DNA of 35,620 bases from a virus. This document shows, one piece after another, positions 5,717-13,553 of this stretch. The stretch covers positions 1 to 35,620 of the IMG/VR virus record IMGVR_UViG_3300035389_000038. The stretch is one strand, 5' to 3'. Below the pieces are notes generated by a model. It ran no database searches. It saw only the letters and a program-made list of their open reading frames with translations, and was not told where the DNA came from. How positions within the stretch are numbered: the stretch's first letter is position 1; each line of letters begins with the position of its first letter. Both the position numbers and the translations under genes were made by a program.

Positions 5717-6637
5717 ATGACAGAAATAAAGGAACTTGACCCCGACTCGGCAGCGGCAATGGAGGTTGTAACTCTGGAACAGAGGCGGGATGAGAACGCC
5801 TTGTCCGATCAGGAAAGGAAAGAACAGCTTATTGCCAAGACGTATAAGATGATGGGGCAGATTGAAGCGGCCGACATGTTTACCAAAATGGGCGTCGCCG
5901 CCAGTTTGGTCTGGCTAAAACAGGTCAAAGAAACAAAGACCTACAAAGACCTCCCAGGGATAGAAACGTGGGAAAGGTTCTGTAATCACATAGGAAAATC
6001 ACGAAGGGTCATAGATGAACAGCTTCAGAACCTTCAAATCTTCGGAGAAGAGTTTTTGGCGTCCGCCGCCAGTTTATCAATAGGGCAGAAAGATTTCCGC
6101 AAACTCCGAAAATCTGTTGCCGAAGGAGAGGTGGTCATCGAGGCCGAGGTGATAAGGATCGGGGATGAAGAGATCTCATTCTCTCCAGAACACAAGGATG
6201 ACCTTCAGGCCGCTTTGGAAGAGATGATCGATTCCAAACAGCAACTTGCAAAGGAAAAAGCGGATGCTATCAGGACCAAGACTCGTGTCATCGATTCCCT
6301 CCACGAGACAATCGACAAGCGGGACAAGGTGATAGCCAAGTTTGAGAAAAAGGCCGAGGAAAAAGGGTATGAGGCCGGTGAGGAGGAGAAGATCAAACAG
6401 ATTGAAGCCCTCCAGACTTCATTTGATGGGTTTGCCATCAAGATTGACCCGGAGAACAATATTTGCCTGCTTAACCAGACCGACCGGGTAAAGGCGCGCT
6501 ACTTCGCTGCCCTGGGGTACATGAAGCGGGTTCTTGAGGCGACATGGGACACGGCAATGGCGGAGTATGGTCAGCCAGGAGATGAGCCTGATGAGAAATG
6601 GGTTCAGCCTGGGCGGGACAGTGAAGGTCTGGATTAA
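5717..6637 (+). CDS. Early phage protein with long coiled coil (DUF3102-like), unknown role
   Basis: The 306-residue protein has three parts. Residues about 40-115 form an all-helical region, AADMFTKMGVAASLVWLKQV and then YKDLPGIETWERFCNHIGKS, which resembles proteins annotated DUF3102 and the ParB-like 'strolling' helices of mobile elements. Residues about 165-240 are a charged coiled coil (LEEMIDSKQQLAKEKADAIR onward). The C-terminus (about 245-306) is globular and then acidic. It lies immediately upstream of the transposase gene, the usual place for accessory DNA-binding factors in Mu-like phages of Deltaproteobacteria. Function is not known. Confidence 0.6.
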   Translation: MTEIKELDPDSAAAMEVVTLEQRRDENALSDQERKEQLIAKTYKMMGQIEAADMFTKMGVAASLVWLKQVKETKTYKDLPGIETWERFCNHIGKSRRVIDEQLQNLQIFGEEFLASAASLSIGQKDFRKLRKSVAEGEVVIEAEVIRIGDEEISFSPEHKDDLQAALEEMIDSKQQLAKEKADAIRTKTRVIDSLHETIDKRDKVIAKFEKKAEEKGYEAGEEEKIKQIEALQTSFDGFAIKIDPENNICLLNQTDRVKARYFAALGYMKRVLEATWDTAMAEYGQPGDEPDEKWVQPGRDSEGLD

Positions 6638-6648
6638 CGGGTGGGCCG

Positions 6649-8367
6649 ATGTGGAAAATGGAACTGGTCAGAGATTTGGGGGCAGCTAGGGACGGTGATG
6701 GAAAAGCTACCAATGTTATGCGGAGATACATGGAGTGTACCGGAAAATCCAAGCAGCAGCTATACCGGATCGCCAAGGATAATGGTTACAAACCCAAGAC
6801 TAAAAGGAAAAGGAGGTGTGATTTGGGAACCTGTTGCCTAACGGATGAGCAGATCGGATATGTGGCCGGAAGGCTTCATACATCTGCCCGACAGATCAAG
6901 GGGGTCATTATCCCGGTTGAGAAGGCCCTGGAGGATGCTTTTGACAACGGGATCATCGACCGGGGGAGTATCTCTGTATCCAGGATGCAGGCGATTCTCC
7001 GGGAAAGAGGCTTGAACGCAGAGGCTCTGAATGTTCAGGAGCCTCATATAGAGATGAGGTCCCTTCATCCCAACCACGTGCACGAATGGGATGTCTCCGT
7101 GTGTATTCAGTATTACCTGAAAGGAAAACAGGGTTTGCGGATCATGGATGAGCGCAAATTCTATAAAAACAAATGGGAGAATTTCGCTAAGGTCAAGCAG
7201 AAGATATACCGCTATGTTCTTACCGATCATTTCAGCCATACGATCTTTATCAAATATTACATTGCCAAGGGTGAAACCCAGGATAATTTATACGACTTCC
7301 TTTCTGCTGGGTGGGCCGGTGGCAAGCATAAGAAACTGCCTTTCAGGGGCGTTCCGTTTTTTGTTCTGATGGATGCCGGTGCCGCCAATATCAGCAAGGC
7401 CATCACAAGGCTTATTAATCGGCTTGATGTCAAGACACCGAAAGCGCTTCCCTCAAATGCCAAGCGCCAGGGGTCTGTTGAAAGAGCCCAGGAAGTCGTT
7501 GAAAAGTGGTTTGAATCGGAGCTTCGGTTCCAGCCCGCCGACAGCATTGAGACTCTTAACGAGTGGGCGCTTGACTGGTGTGTCTGGTTCAATGCGACCA
7601 AGAAACATACCCGCCATAAGATGACACGGACGGCTTGCTGGTTACAGATCAAGGAGGAACAGCTCCGGGAGCTTCCGGCACCTGAGATTCTTCATAACCT
7701 GTATGCCCAGCCGGAAAAAGAATGTCTGGTTTACGGGGATTATTCGATCAAATTCAACTCAGAGCGGTTCCGGGTGAAGCACATTGAGGGGTTGATACCC
7801 CATAAATCAAAGGTGAAGGCCATCTTGCGGCCCTATCACTGGCCTGAAATCGGTATTGTGTTCAACGATGTTGAGTATCTTGCCAGTCCCATTGGGACGG
7901 CTGATGGCGGGTTCAGCGCTGATGCCTCCGTGATCGGGGAAGAGTTCAAGGCCATGCCGGAAAGCATCACCCAGAAGGGCAAGAAGCGTATCGAGAACCG
8001 GGCCTACGGTGAAGACAGGAAGAAAGACGACATCCCGTATGCAGGTTCCGGCACCATGGGGAAACAGGCCGCCAAGGTGACCTATGATTTCATGCCCCGC
8101 AAGGGAACGCCCATGGCGTTTGACAAGGCCGGGGTTGAAGAAAAGGAGATCCCCATCACTGAGTTTTTTAAACGTCTGATCGGACAGGGGTGCAGCATCA
8201 CTCCTGAGATGAACAAGGCTATACGGGCTGAATACGGCAAATCGATCAGCCTCACGGAGTCGGCCAGGCTGATCGATTTAATTGAGAGTGGAGATGCCTA
8301 TGTCTTGAACGGGAAACTGATGATGGAGAGCCAGGATGATACGTTTAAAGCAGTTGCTAATTCATAG
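6649..8367 (+). CDS. MuA-type DDE transposase
   Basis: This 572-residue protein joins and cleaves the phage ends during integration and replicative transposition. An N-terminal HTH region (about 20-110) precedes the RNase-H-like catalytic core. The three catalytic acids are visible: D148 in HEWDVSVC, D242 in FFVLMDAGAAN and E278 in AKRQGSVERAQEVVEKWFE. The last two are separated by exactly 35 residues (DD35E, as in integrases), against 55 in Mu itself. A beta-barrel/DNA-binding part with SERFRVKHIEGL follows at about 360-430. The C-terminal helical tail would be the MuB/ClpX contact region by analogy with Mu. GGGTGGG stands before ATG 6649. The 3' end overlaps the MuB-like gene by 32 bases. 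Confidence 0.9.
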   Translation: MWKMELVRDLGAARDGDGKATNVMRRYMECTGKSKQQLYRIAKDNGYKPKTKRKRRCDLGTCCLTDEQIGYVAGRLHTSARQIKGVIIPVEKALEDAFDNGIIDRGSISVSRMQAILRERGLNAEALNVQEPHIEMRSLHPNHVHEWDVSVCIQYYLKGKQGLRIMDERKFYKNKWENFAKVKQKIYRYVLTDHFSHTIFIKYYIAKGETQDNLYDFLSAGWAGGKHKKLPFRGVPFFVLMDAGAANISKAITRLINRLDVKTPKALPSNAKRQGSVERAQEVVEKWFESELRFQPADSIETLNEWALDWCVWFNATKKHTRHKMTRTACWLQIKEEQLRELPAPEILHNLYAQPEKECLVYGDYSIKFNSERFRVKHIEGLIPHKSKVKAILRPYHWPEIGIVFNDVEYLASPIGTADGGFSADASVIGEEFKAMPESITQKGKKRIENRAYGEDRKKDDIPYAGSGTMGKQAAKVTYDFMPRKGTPMAFDKAGVEEKEIPITEFFKRLIGQGCSITPEMNKAIRAEYGKSISLTESARLIDLIESGDAYVLNGKLMMESQDDTFKAVANS

Positions 8368-9517
8368 CGGAATCAGCCAGAAGGAGTTTGCCTCCCGGGT
8401 TGGATGGAGTTTGACCAACGTGAATGGAGTGCTCTCCAGGGGTGCTTTCCCTAAGAAAAAGGAAGCGTTTGTTAAAGATGTTGAAAGCGCGGTTCGGGCA
8501 TCTCCAGAAATAATGAAACTTCTGGCAAAAAAAAGATGGCTGGTTCCTGAGATCTGGAACAAACCACAAAGTGGACGATACGCAAAACACAAGGGATTCA
8601 ATGCTCAGCGGGTTGTGGCTAAGCCCCTGGAGATGGGAGATCCGCTTGAAATCAAACCAAGAAAGGATATTGAAATGCTGACACAAAAGGCAGTTAAATT
8701 TTTTAAACTTTTTCGTAATCCGTTTATTAACGACGTGGCAGGCAAGAAGGATGTTTTTTTGTCCCAGGACCACCGGTTCCTGATGGAGATGATGCTTGAT
8801 TCTGCGAGGTACTCTGGGTTCTGTGCCGTATCTGGCGGTGTTGGGTCCGGCAAGTCTGTAATGCGGAGGGTTGCGGTTGAGCAGCTTATGCAGGAAGGAA
8901 TCAAGGTTGTGTTCCCTGTGATCGTTGATAAGTCCAGGATCACCCCGTCCAGCCTGATCGATGCGATCATAATGGACATATCCGACGAGAACCCCAAGAG
9001 AAATCTTGAACAGAAAACACGTCAGGCCCTGAAACTCCTTAAGAATCGGGCCAATCACAGCATGAAGCAGGTGTTGATCATCGAGGAGTCTCAAAGTCTG
9101 GATATAAGGGCATTTAAGGCGCTCAAACAGATCTATGAACTGGAGGATGGATACAGCAAGCTGATAGGCATCGTCCTTATTGGGCAGCCGGAGCTTATGA
9201 AAAAGCTGGATGATGTGCACTACCCCGAAATGCGGGAGGTTATCAGGAGGATCTCAACCGCTGAGATCGAAGGCTTGATGGATGATGTTGAGCCTTATCT
9301 GAAGCACAAGTTTGAGCGTATCGGCAGGAAGGCTGGGGATGTCTTGGAGGCTGACGTGTACCCGGCAATCAACAAGAGGTTGATAAGGGCGAAGGGTCGG
9401 AAAATGATGAATCGAAGCTATCCTTTGTCGGTGAATAACCTTGTTACCAGGGCTATGAATCTTGCCGCTGATATGGGTGAGGAGAAGGTAACCGCAGATT
9501 TGATTTTAGGCTGTTAA
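8336..9517 (+). CDS. MuB-type AAA ATPase, transposition target selector
   Basis: The 393-residue protein has an N-terminal HTH (about 1-50: LIHSGISQKEFASRVGW, SLTNVNGVLSRG) as in MuB. It is followed by an AAA_22 ATPase domain with Walker A GGVGSGKS at 167-174, Walker B QVLIIEES at 245-252 and sensor-1 LIGQPEL at 281-287. An arginine-rich lid (REVIRRIS) and a helical C-terminus complete it. MuB binds DNA as an ATP-dependent filament, captures target DNA and activates the transposase. At 393 residues it is somewhat longer than Mu MuB (about 312). The start at 8336 overlaps the transposase gene, so expression is coupled. Confidence 0.9.
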   Translation: MIRLKQLLIHSGISQKEFASRVGWSLTNVNGVLSRGAFPKKKEAFVKDVESAVRASPEIMKLLAKKRWLVPEIWNKPQSGRYAKHKGFNAQRVVAKPLEMGDPLEIKPRKDIEMLTQKAVKFFKLFRNPFINDVAGKKDVFLSQDHRFLMEMMLDSARYSGFCAVSGGVGSGKSVMRRVAVEQLMQEGIKVVFPVIVDKSRITPSSLIDAIIMDISDENPKRNLEQKTRQALKLLKNRANHSMKQVLIIEESQSLDIRAFKALKQIYELEDGYSKLIGIVLIGQPELMKKLDDVHYPEMREVIRRISTAEIEGLMDDVEPYLKHKFERIGRKAGDVLEADVYPAINKRLIRAKGRKMMNRSYPLSVNNLVTRAMNLAADMGEEKVTADLILGC

Positions 9518-9527
9518 GGAGGAGCGT

Positions 9528-9812
9528 ATGTGTGAACAGGAAATTAAAGCAGGGGTTAAGGAGCAGGCCGAGGAGATCGAGGCCCTTTTTAAGGCGATTG
9601 AGCAGGGTAAACTCACCAGGAAGAAAGCCCTGGAGCTGATCACCTCCATGGAGAACCTGACCGACTACCTTAATCATACTCTGTGGCCTGATACCCATTT
9701 TGTGCCGGCGCTTCCTTTGGGTGAAGAGGCCAAGATCAACGGTCTTTTGGTTGAGATTCAAGGAGAGGTGTCTGCATCGGCTTCATTAGAATTAAACGAC
9801 CTATCAGCCTGA
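9528..9812 (+). CDS. Small helical early phage protein
   Basis: The 94-residue acidic protein follows the MuB-like gene by 10 bases, with TAAGGAGGAGCG as a strong ribosome site. It is almost entirely helical: EQAEEIEALFKAIEQGKLTR, KKALELITSMENLTDYLNHT. A short C-terminus (LVEIQGEVSASASLELNDL) follows. No motif for catalysis or metal binding is seen. The stop overlaps an upstream ATG of the next frame. The family is not recognised; its place in the early operon suggests a role tied to replication or host takeover. Confidence 0.65.
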   Translation: MCEQEIKAGVKEQAEEIEALFKAIEQGKLTRKKALELITSMENLTDYLNHTLWPDTHFVPALPLGEEAKINGLLVEIQGEVSASASLELNDLSA

Positions 9813-9919
9813 TGCAGACGGAGAACAACCGGAGGCGGGGAGCTGCAACTGCCCGTCTCCAAACAAGACCCACAATACAGGAGAACGGCCTGTATGACAA
9901 TAGCGAGGAGGACAGCACT

Positions 9920-10147
9920 ATGGCAGCCACAGCAGTTGAAATGATCCAGAATAAGGACCAAGAGCGTATTGATGACGTTCACCTGCACCTGAACGATATT
10001 TTTGAGTCTCTGCTCCGCATCCCGCCAGGTTCCCATGACGGGGACATGGCAAAGCAGGAGGCCGTCAAAGCCCTGGTCAAGATCCGTGTGCAGCTCTCTA
10101 ATCTGGGCCTCAAGCATAGTGAAGCCGGTGTCAAGGGAGGTTGCTGA
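9920..10147 (+). CDS. Small early phage protein
   Basis: The frame opens at 9812, but AGGAGG at 9905-9910 lies 9 bases before ATG 9920, giving a 75-residue helical protein (AATAVEMIQNKDQERIDDVH, LHLNDIFESLLRIPPGSHDG). The stretch 9812-9919 reads as an arginine-rich, unstructured extension and may be untranslated leader. The stop TGA overlaps the ATG of the next gene. No family is recognised. Confidence 0.55.
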   Translation: MAATAVEMIQNKDQERIDDVHLHLNDIFESLLRIPPGSHDGDMAKQEAVKALVKIRVQLSNLGLKHSEAGVKGGC

Positions 10148-10551
10148 TGTATTGCAAAAGATATCGAGCAGACATCCCCGAGGTCACCTGCATTGCAAGA
10201 CAGGAAAGGGCCAAGGGTAAGAAGTGGCGCTCCTCAGATCCTGGTTGCAGGAAATGTCCCCAGGGACAACAGCTTCTTTTGTTGAAGACACAAGGAAAGG
10301 CCATTGAAACGCCGCAGCCAGCGTCAAAGGAATGCAAGGCTTGCGGTCATATGAAAGATCTGAAAAAGGGTTATCACCCGGACCCCGGCACCAAGGATGG
10401 CTACAAATCTGTCTGTAAAGTCTGTTTCAATGTGGCCAGGCAGAGGCGTCGTGATCTTCAAAATGGAGGTATAGAGCAGCCCACGGGCTTGAATATCTAT
10501 CCTGTAGGGACCAACAATCAATTTGCGAGACTGGAGGCAAGGCATGCCTGA
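10147..10551 (+). CDS. Double zinc-ribbon early phage protein
   Basis: The 134-residue protein contains two cysteine clusters. The first, near the N-terminus, is C3, C16, C34 and C37 (GCRKCPQG). The second is C-x2-C...C-x2-C (KECKACGHMKDLKKGYH, then KDGYKSVCKVCFNVARQRRR), a pattern common in small phage zinc-finger proteins related to HNH-type zinc knuckles. No HNH catalytic His-Asn pair is seen, so binding of nucleic acid is more likely than cleavage. GGGAGG stands 6 bases before ATG 10147, which overlaps the previous stop. An in-frame TTG two codons upstream is possible. Confidence 0.6.
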   Translation: MYCKRYRADIPEVTCIARQERAKGKKWRSSDPGCRKCPQGQQLLLLKTQGKAIETPQPASKECKACGHMKDLKKGYHPDPGTKDGYKSVCKVCFNVARQRRRDLQNGGIEQPTGLNIYPVGTNNQFARLEARHA

Positions 10552-11275
10552 ATTCTGGGGATATCAAAGGTTTTTTAGTGAACCTGTATTGGAGACATGT
10601 GACGGCGGCAGCTGGCCAGTGGATGTGATGAAAGAGCACGATGACATTAAGTTCTTTGTTGAAGCGTTCAATGCACCTTCAAGAGAAGATGCTCAAACCA
10701 TCTTAGAAGAGCACTGCAAGCGTGAAGGAATGATTAACCGGGTTCTGCATACTTCTGTTGATGAAGGGATCAGGATGGGGATCAGGAATATTGATGATGC
10801 CGAGGTCCTTAAGGAGTGCTTGAAACGGGAGCAGGGAGGGGATGCTCCACGGGTAACCCTGGTTAAGGCCCTTTCGGCAAGAATCAGAAGATTGGAGAAG
10901 CTGGGAACGGCCAAATCTAAGCAGGTCAAGGATACAGAGGGTTCTCCCGGCAAGCCGTTGGATCTTAAACAAATGAAAGCAGACGGCGCTACTCAAAAAG
11001 AAATTATTAAGGCTTTTCAGGACAGTATGCCTAAGGGGCGGCCCCGGCTTTCTTTTGCCGATGCAAGGAAGATTCTGATTACCAACAAGCTCATCATGCC
11101 TAAGCAGGCCAAGGAGGAAGCCGCCCTTGAGGGAGTTGAGCTGGTTTGTGTGGAATGTGGTTATGAGGGGACATTTGTTCGCCCTGGCAGGTATGAGTAC
11201 TGCCCTATTTGTAGTGCTGTACTGATCAAGCCCGGGATTATTGATAGCTTTAGCTTGGATGACGATAATGAGTGA
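10544..11275 (+). CDS. Early phage protein with C-terminal zinc ribbon
   Basis: The 243-residue protein has a helical body (about 20-190) and a C-terminal rubredoxin-like zinc ribbon (CVECGYEG, 14 residues, then CPICSAV). It includes a KADGATQKEIIKAFQDSM segment that resembles a recombinase/resolvase HTH ('G.s..eIa..l'), and PRLSFADARKILITNKLI. Together these suggest a DNA-binding regulator. The start ATG 10544 has GGAGG 8 bases upstream and overlaps the previous gene by 8 bases; a further ATG at 10523 is less likely. Function unknown. Confidence 0.6.
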   Translation: MPEFWGYQRFFSEPVLETCDGGSWPVDVMKEHDDIKFFVEAFNAPSREDAQTILEEHCKREGMINRVLHTSVDEGIRMGIRNIDDAEVLKECLKREQGGDAPRVTLVKALSARIRRLEKLGTAKSKQVKDTEGSPGKPLDLKQMKADGATQKEIIKAFQDSMPKGRPRLSFADARKILITNKLIMPKQAKEEAALEGVELVCVECGYEGTFVRPGRYEYCPICSAVLIKPGIIDSFSLDDDNE

Positions 11276-11606
11276 AACTGAGAAATATCGCTGTAGCTTT
11301 TGCGGCAAGTCACAAGACGAAGTCGATATGCTGGTAAGGGGCTTTTCTGACGCTTTTATGTGCAAGGAATGCATTCTCTACAGTGTTAAAAAGTTTGAAA
11401 TCAAAGAAAAAATAGAACTCCAGGAAGAAAAGAAATTTATTGTCCATATATCAGGTCCGGACGACATCATGGGCCCATACACTGAGCTTGAAGCCTACAG
11501 ATGGGCTAATGGGATAAATAATCTTTGGGTCAAAGTCCGTGCGAAAGAGGGGGATGACACCCCTCTGTGTGTTGCGGTCGTAAATGAAGCGGAACGGAGC
11601 GGATGA
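11268..11606 (+). CDS. ClpX-type zinc-finger protein, early operon copy
   Basis: The N-terminus MSETEKYRCSFCGKSQDEVD carries C9 and C12, and C32-K-E-C35 closes the finger. E. coli ClpX reads CSFCGKSQHEVRKL at the same place, so the match to the ClpX zinc-binding domain is close. No AAA domain follows. The rest of the 112 residues is a small alpha/beta domain (KKFIVHISGPDDIMGPYTEL, EAYRWANGIN). This is the third protein of this kind in the prophage and the only one in the lytic early operon. ATG 11268 overlaps the previous stop by 8 bases. Binding to host ClpX or its adaptors is inference. Confidence 0.7.
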   Translation: MSETEKYRCSFCGKSQDEVDMLVRGFSDAFMCKECILYSVKKFEIKEKIELQEEKKFIVHISGPDDIMGPYTELEAYRWANGINNLWVKVRAKEGDDTPLCVAVVNEAERSG

Positions 11607-11695
11607 TGAATTGGCCTGAAGCTTTTACGATAGTAGGTGTCTTTTGGGCCTTGGCAGCAATATTCATCGGGTTGGCCTGGAGTCTGAAAAAGTAG
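11603..11695 (+). CDS. 30-residue single-pass membrane peptide
   Basis: ATGATG at 11603 opens a 30-codon frame MMNWPEAFTIVGVFWALAAI followed by FIGLAWSLKK and TAG. GGAG lies 5 bases upstream and the start overlaps the stop of the zinc-finger gene. About 20 consecutive hydrophobic residues form one membrane helix with a basic C-terminal end, typical of phage membrane microproteins. Possible roles are host membrane modification or early superinfection exclusion; the sequence does not decide. Confidence 0.6.
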   Translation: MMNWPEAFTIVGVFWALAAIFIGLAWSLKK

Positions 11696-11734
11696 AATCC
11701 GCTTAATGATATATAAAACAAATTAGGAGACATT

Positions 11735-12352
11735 ATGAAAGCAGAAATTAACATGAACGAATACATGAAAGACAGCATGGGGCGGCTTGTTCCCATGGAT
11801 GTTGTTCCCGAGATCGACAAGACGAGAGACTCCCTGGTAAAGGAGCTGATTGGCAAGGCCAAGGCGCTCCAGGCCGACATGAAGCGATTCAAGGAGCTTG
11901 TGATGGGTGACGTTCACGCCTTTGTGGAGCTTTCGGCAGAAAAGTATGATGTCAGCCTTGGCGGCAAGAAGGGAAACGTCTCCCTGACCAGTTTTGACGG
12001 ACAGCTCAAGATCCAGATGGCGATCAGCGAGACCATGAGCTTTGATGAAAGGCTCAAGGCTGCCAAGGCCCTTATTGATCAATGTATCGCCGACTGGACC
12101 GAAGGCAGCAGGAGCGAACTCAAGGTACTGGTGCTGGGTGCTTTTCAGGTGGACAAGGAAGGTCAGATCAACACGGGCCGGATATTGGGACTGAGACGCT
12201 TGCAGATCGAGGATCCAAGATGGATCAAGGCCATGAAGGCTCTTTCAGAAAGTCTCCAGGTGATTGGCAGCAAGTCCTATATCCGGCTCTATGAGCGCAC
12301 CGGAGAGGATAACAAGTGGACGGCAATCCCTCTTGATATGGCGGCATTATAA
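11735..12352 (+). CDS. DUF3164 family Mu-like phage protein
   Basis: The 205-residue protein matches the DUF3164 pattern common in Mu-like prophages: NEYMKDSMGRLVPMDVVPEI near the start, a helical region FKELVMGDVHAFVELSAEKY, then GNVSLTSFDGQLKIQMAISE and the conserved C-terminal block INTGRILGLRRLQIEDPRWI. The biochemical role is unknown, but the family is encoded between the transposition genes and GemA in many Mu-like phages, as here. The start follows TTAGGAGACATT. Length is normal for the family. Confidence 0.85.
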   Translation: MKAEINMNEYMKDSMGRLVPMDVVPEIDKTRDSLVKELIGKAKALQADMKRFKELVMGDVHAFVELSAEKYDVSLGGKKGNVSLTSFDGQLKIQMAISETMSFDERLKAAKALIDQCIADWTEGSRSELKVLVLGAFQVDKEGQINTGRILGLRRLQIEDPRWIKAMKALSESLQVIGSKSYIRLYERTGEDNKWTAIPLDMAAL

Positions 12353-12379
12353 CTGTCTGTTACTGAGGAGAACGATTTC

Positions 12380-12973
12380 ATGACGATCAATAAGAAGAAT
12401 AAACCCAGCAGCGGCAAGCAACGCCAGCTCCTGGCCATTGCACGCCAGCAACTTGACATGGACCGGGATGATTACAAGGCCCTTATGACGGAGCGCTACG
12501 GCGTGGATAGTTCAACAAAGCTCACATTTGAGCAGGCCGGTGAACTGATCGACTATTTCATCACCAAGGGCTTTGTCATCACCGGCACTAAACGCCGGTA
12601 TATGAAACGGCGGAGCACGGGCAAGAAAGGCTCCAAGCTTGTCGCCCTGGTGTCTCCTGCGGAGCTTGAAAAGATTGATGCTGTGGCCGGGTTGATCCGG
12701 TGGCGCTGCGAGGATGGAATGACCCTGTGGATGAAAAAGTTCCTCAAGATCGACAAGGTCAAGACCGGTGGGGATGCCTTCCGGGTCATTGAGGGATTGA
12801 AGAAAATGTTTGAAAACGGCATGGTCAAGGCGTATGGGGTTGATTGGTGGCTCAATGAGTATGAGGACACGGAAATCAATGCCTATATCGTGACCCACCT
12901 GCCTGCCAGGTATGAAGGGCGGGCAGTGCCTGCATTGAGCTATATGAGTGACAGAAACCGCAAGACAGCGTGA
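12380..12973 (+). CDS. gemA: GemA-like regulatory protein (gp16, DUF1018)
   Basis: The N-terminal 70 residues are the DUF1018/GemA signature: SSGKQRQLLAIARQQLDMDR, DDYKALMTERYGVDSSTKLT and FEQAGELIDYF. In Mu, GemA modulates host gene expression and DNA topology. The C-terminal half is a second helical domain (LEKIDAVAGLIRWRCEDGMT ... MKKFLKIDKV), also typical of longer family members. TGAGGAGAACG precedes ATG 12380. The gene sits directly before the Mor-family activator. Confidence 0.88.
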   Translation: MTINKKNKPSSGKQRQLLAIARQQLDMDRDDYKALMTERYGVDSSTKLTFEQAGELIDYFITKGFVITGTKRRYMKRRSTGKKGSKLVALVSPAELEKIDAVAGLIRWRCEDGMTLWMKKFLKIDKVKTGGDAFRVIEGLKKMFENGMVKAYGVDWWLNEYEDTEINAYIVTHLPARYEGRAVPALSYMSDRNRKTA

Positions 12974-12983
12974 CGGAGCGTGG

Positions 12984-13289
12984 ATGATCGAAGATGATGT
13001 ACAACTTGAGGATCTGCCCGAGGAGTTCCGGGAGATAGCGGAGGTGATCGGCCTTGACCGAGCCCTCGGCCTGGCCGATTACATCAACGGTGCCCAGGTG
13101 TATATCCCCAAGAAAGACACGATCGTCCGCCGCGCCAAGTATCGCAGGATACTTGCTGACTTTGAAGAGTGCAGGGATTACGGGCAGGTTGCCATGAGAT
13201 TCAACCTGTCCGAATCCCATGTTAGACGTTTGATCAAGATAATAAGATCCGAAGCAAATCCTTCCCCAAAACAGCAGGAGCTGTTTTAA
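12984..13289 (+). CDS. mor: Mor-family transcription activator
   Basis: The 101-residue protein is a typical Mor/C activator. An N-terminal dimerisation part (LPEEFREIAEVIGLDRALGL, ADYINGAQVYIPKKD) is followed by a C-terminal helix-turn-helix (RRAKYRRILADFEECRDYGQ, VAMRFNLSESHVRRLIK). In Mu, Mor activates the middle promoter and C the late promoters; only one such gene is present here. I chose ATG 12984 because GGAG lies 6 bases upstream; GTG 12948 in the same frame overlaps GemA and adds a non-conserved extension. It is the last gene before the non-coding gap and late operon. Confidence 0.88.
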   Translation: MIEDDVQLEDLPEEFREIAEVIGLDRALGLADYINGAQVYIPKKDTIVRRAKYRRILADFEECRDYGQVAMRFNLSESHVRRLIKIIRSEANPSPKQQELF

Positions 13290-13309
13290 GCCTTTTTTAG
13301 GCTCCTGCT
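13268..13309 (+). terminator. Terminator-like hairpins after the Mor-family gene
   Basis: AAAACAGC-AGGA-GCTGTTTT (13268-13287) forms a perfect 8-bp hairpin across the stop codon, with a TTTTTT run soon after (13293-13298). Overlapping it, AGCAGGAGC (13273-13281) can instead pair with GCTCCTGCT (13301-13309). The two stems exclude each other. Confidence 0.5.
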
Positions 13310-13553
13310 CAATCCCCCAGTATAATGTCATACGTTTTTAGATGAACGCTCAAGTATCGAGTCGTTTTACTTCTCCTATCGCCATATCCTGATCAGGGAT
13401 ACTCCCAAGATCCTCCCTTCCCTCTTTTTCTTCAAAATTATCACGTTTTCCTCACATATGTTTTTCACATAGATTTTTGTTCCTTCACGCACCCTTCCCC
13501 TATGATCGCCTTGTCTTACACAGAATTTTAGATGTTTAGCCAAGGAGGAAGTT
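13290..13553 (+). promoter_or_regulatory. Non-coding gap with candidate late promoter
   Basis: No gene is seen in these 264 bases. A -10-like TATGAT at 13501-13506 has only a weak -35 (TTGTTC, 18-bp spacer), as expected for an activator-dependent promoter. Upstream lie repeated words: TCACGTTTTC at 13441, TCACATATGTTTT at 13452 and TCACATAGATTTT at 13465, 11-13 bp apart. An imperfect dyad around CCTGATCAGG lies near 13388. These are candidate sites for the Mor-family protein. Confidence 0.45.

Noticed and set aside
8357-9220. 287-codon open frame on the minus strand
   Set aside because: Antisense to the MuB-like ATPase whose Walker motifs are certain.
9894-9944. 16-codon frame MTIARRTALWQPQQLK before the small early gene
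   Set aside because: Too short, and it is overlapped by the gene at 9920; a leader peptide cannot be argued from one sequence.
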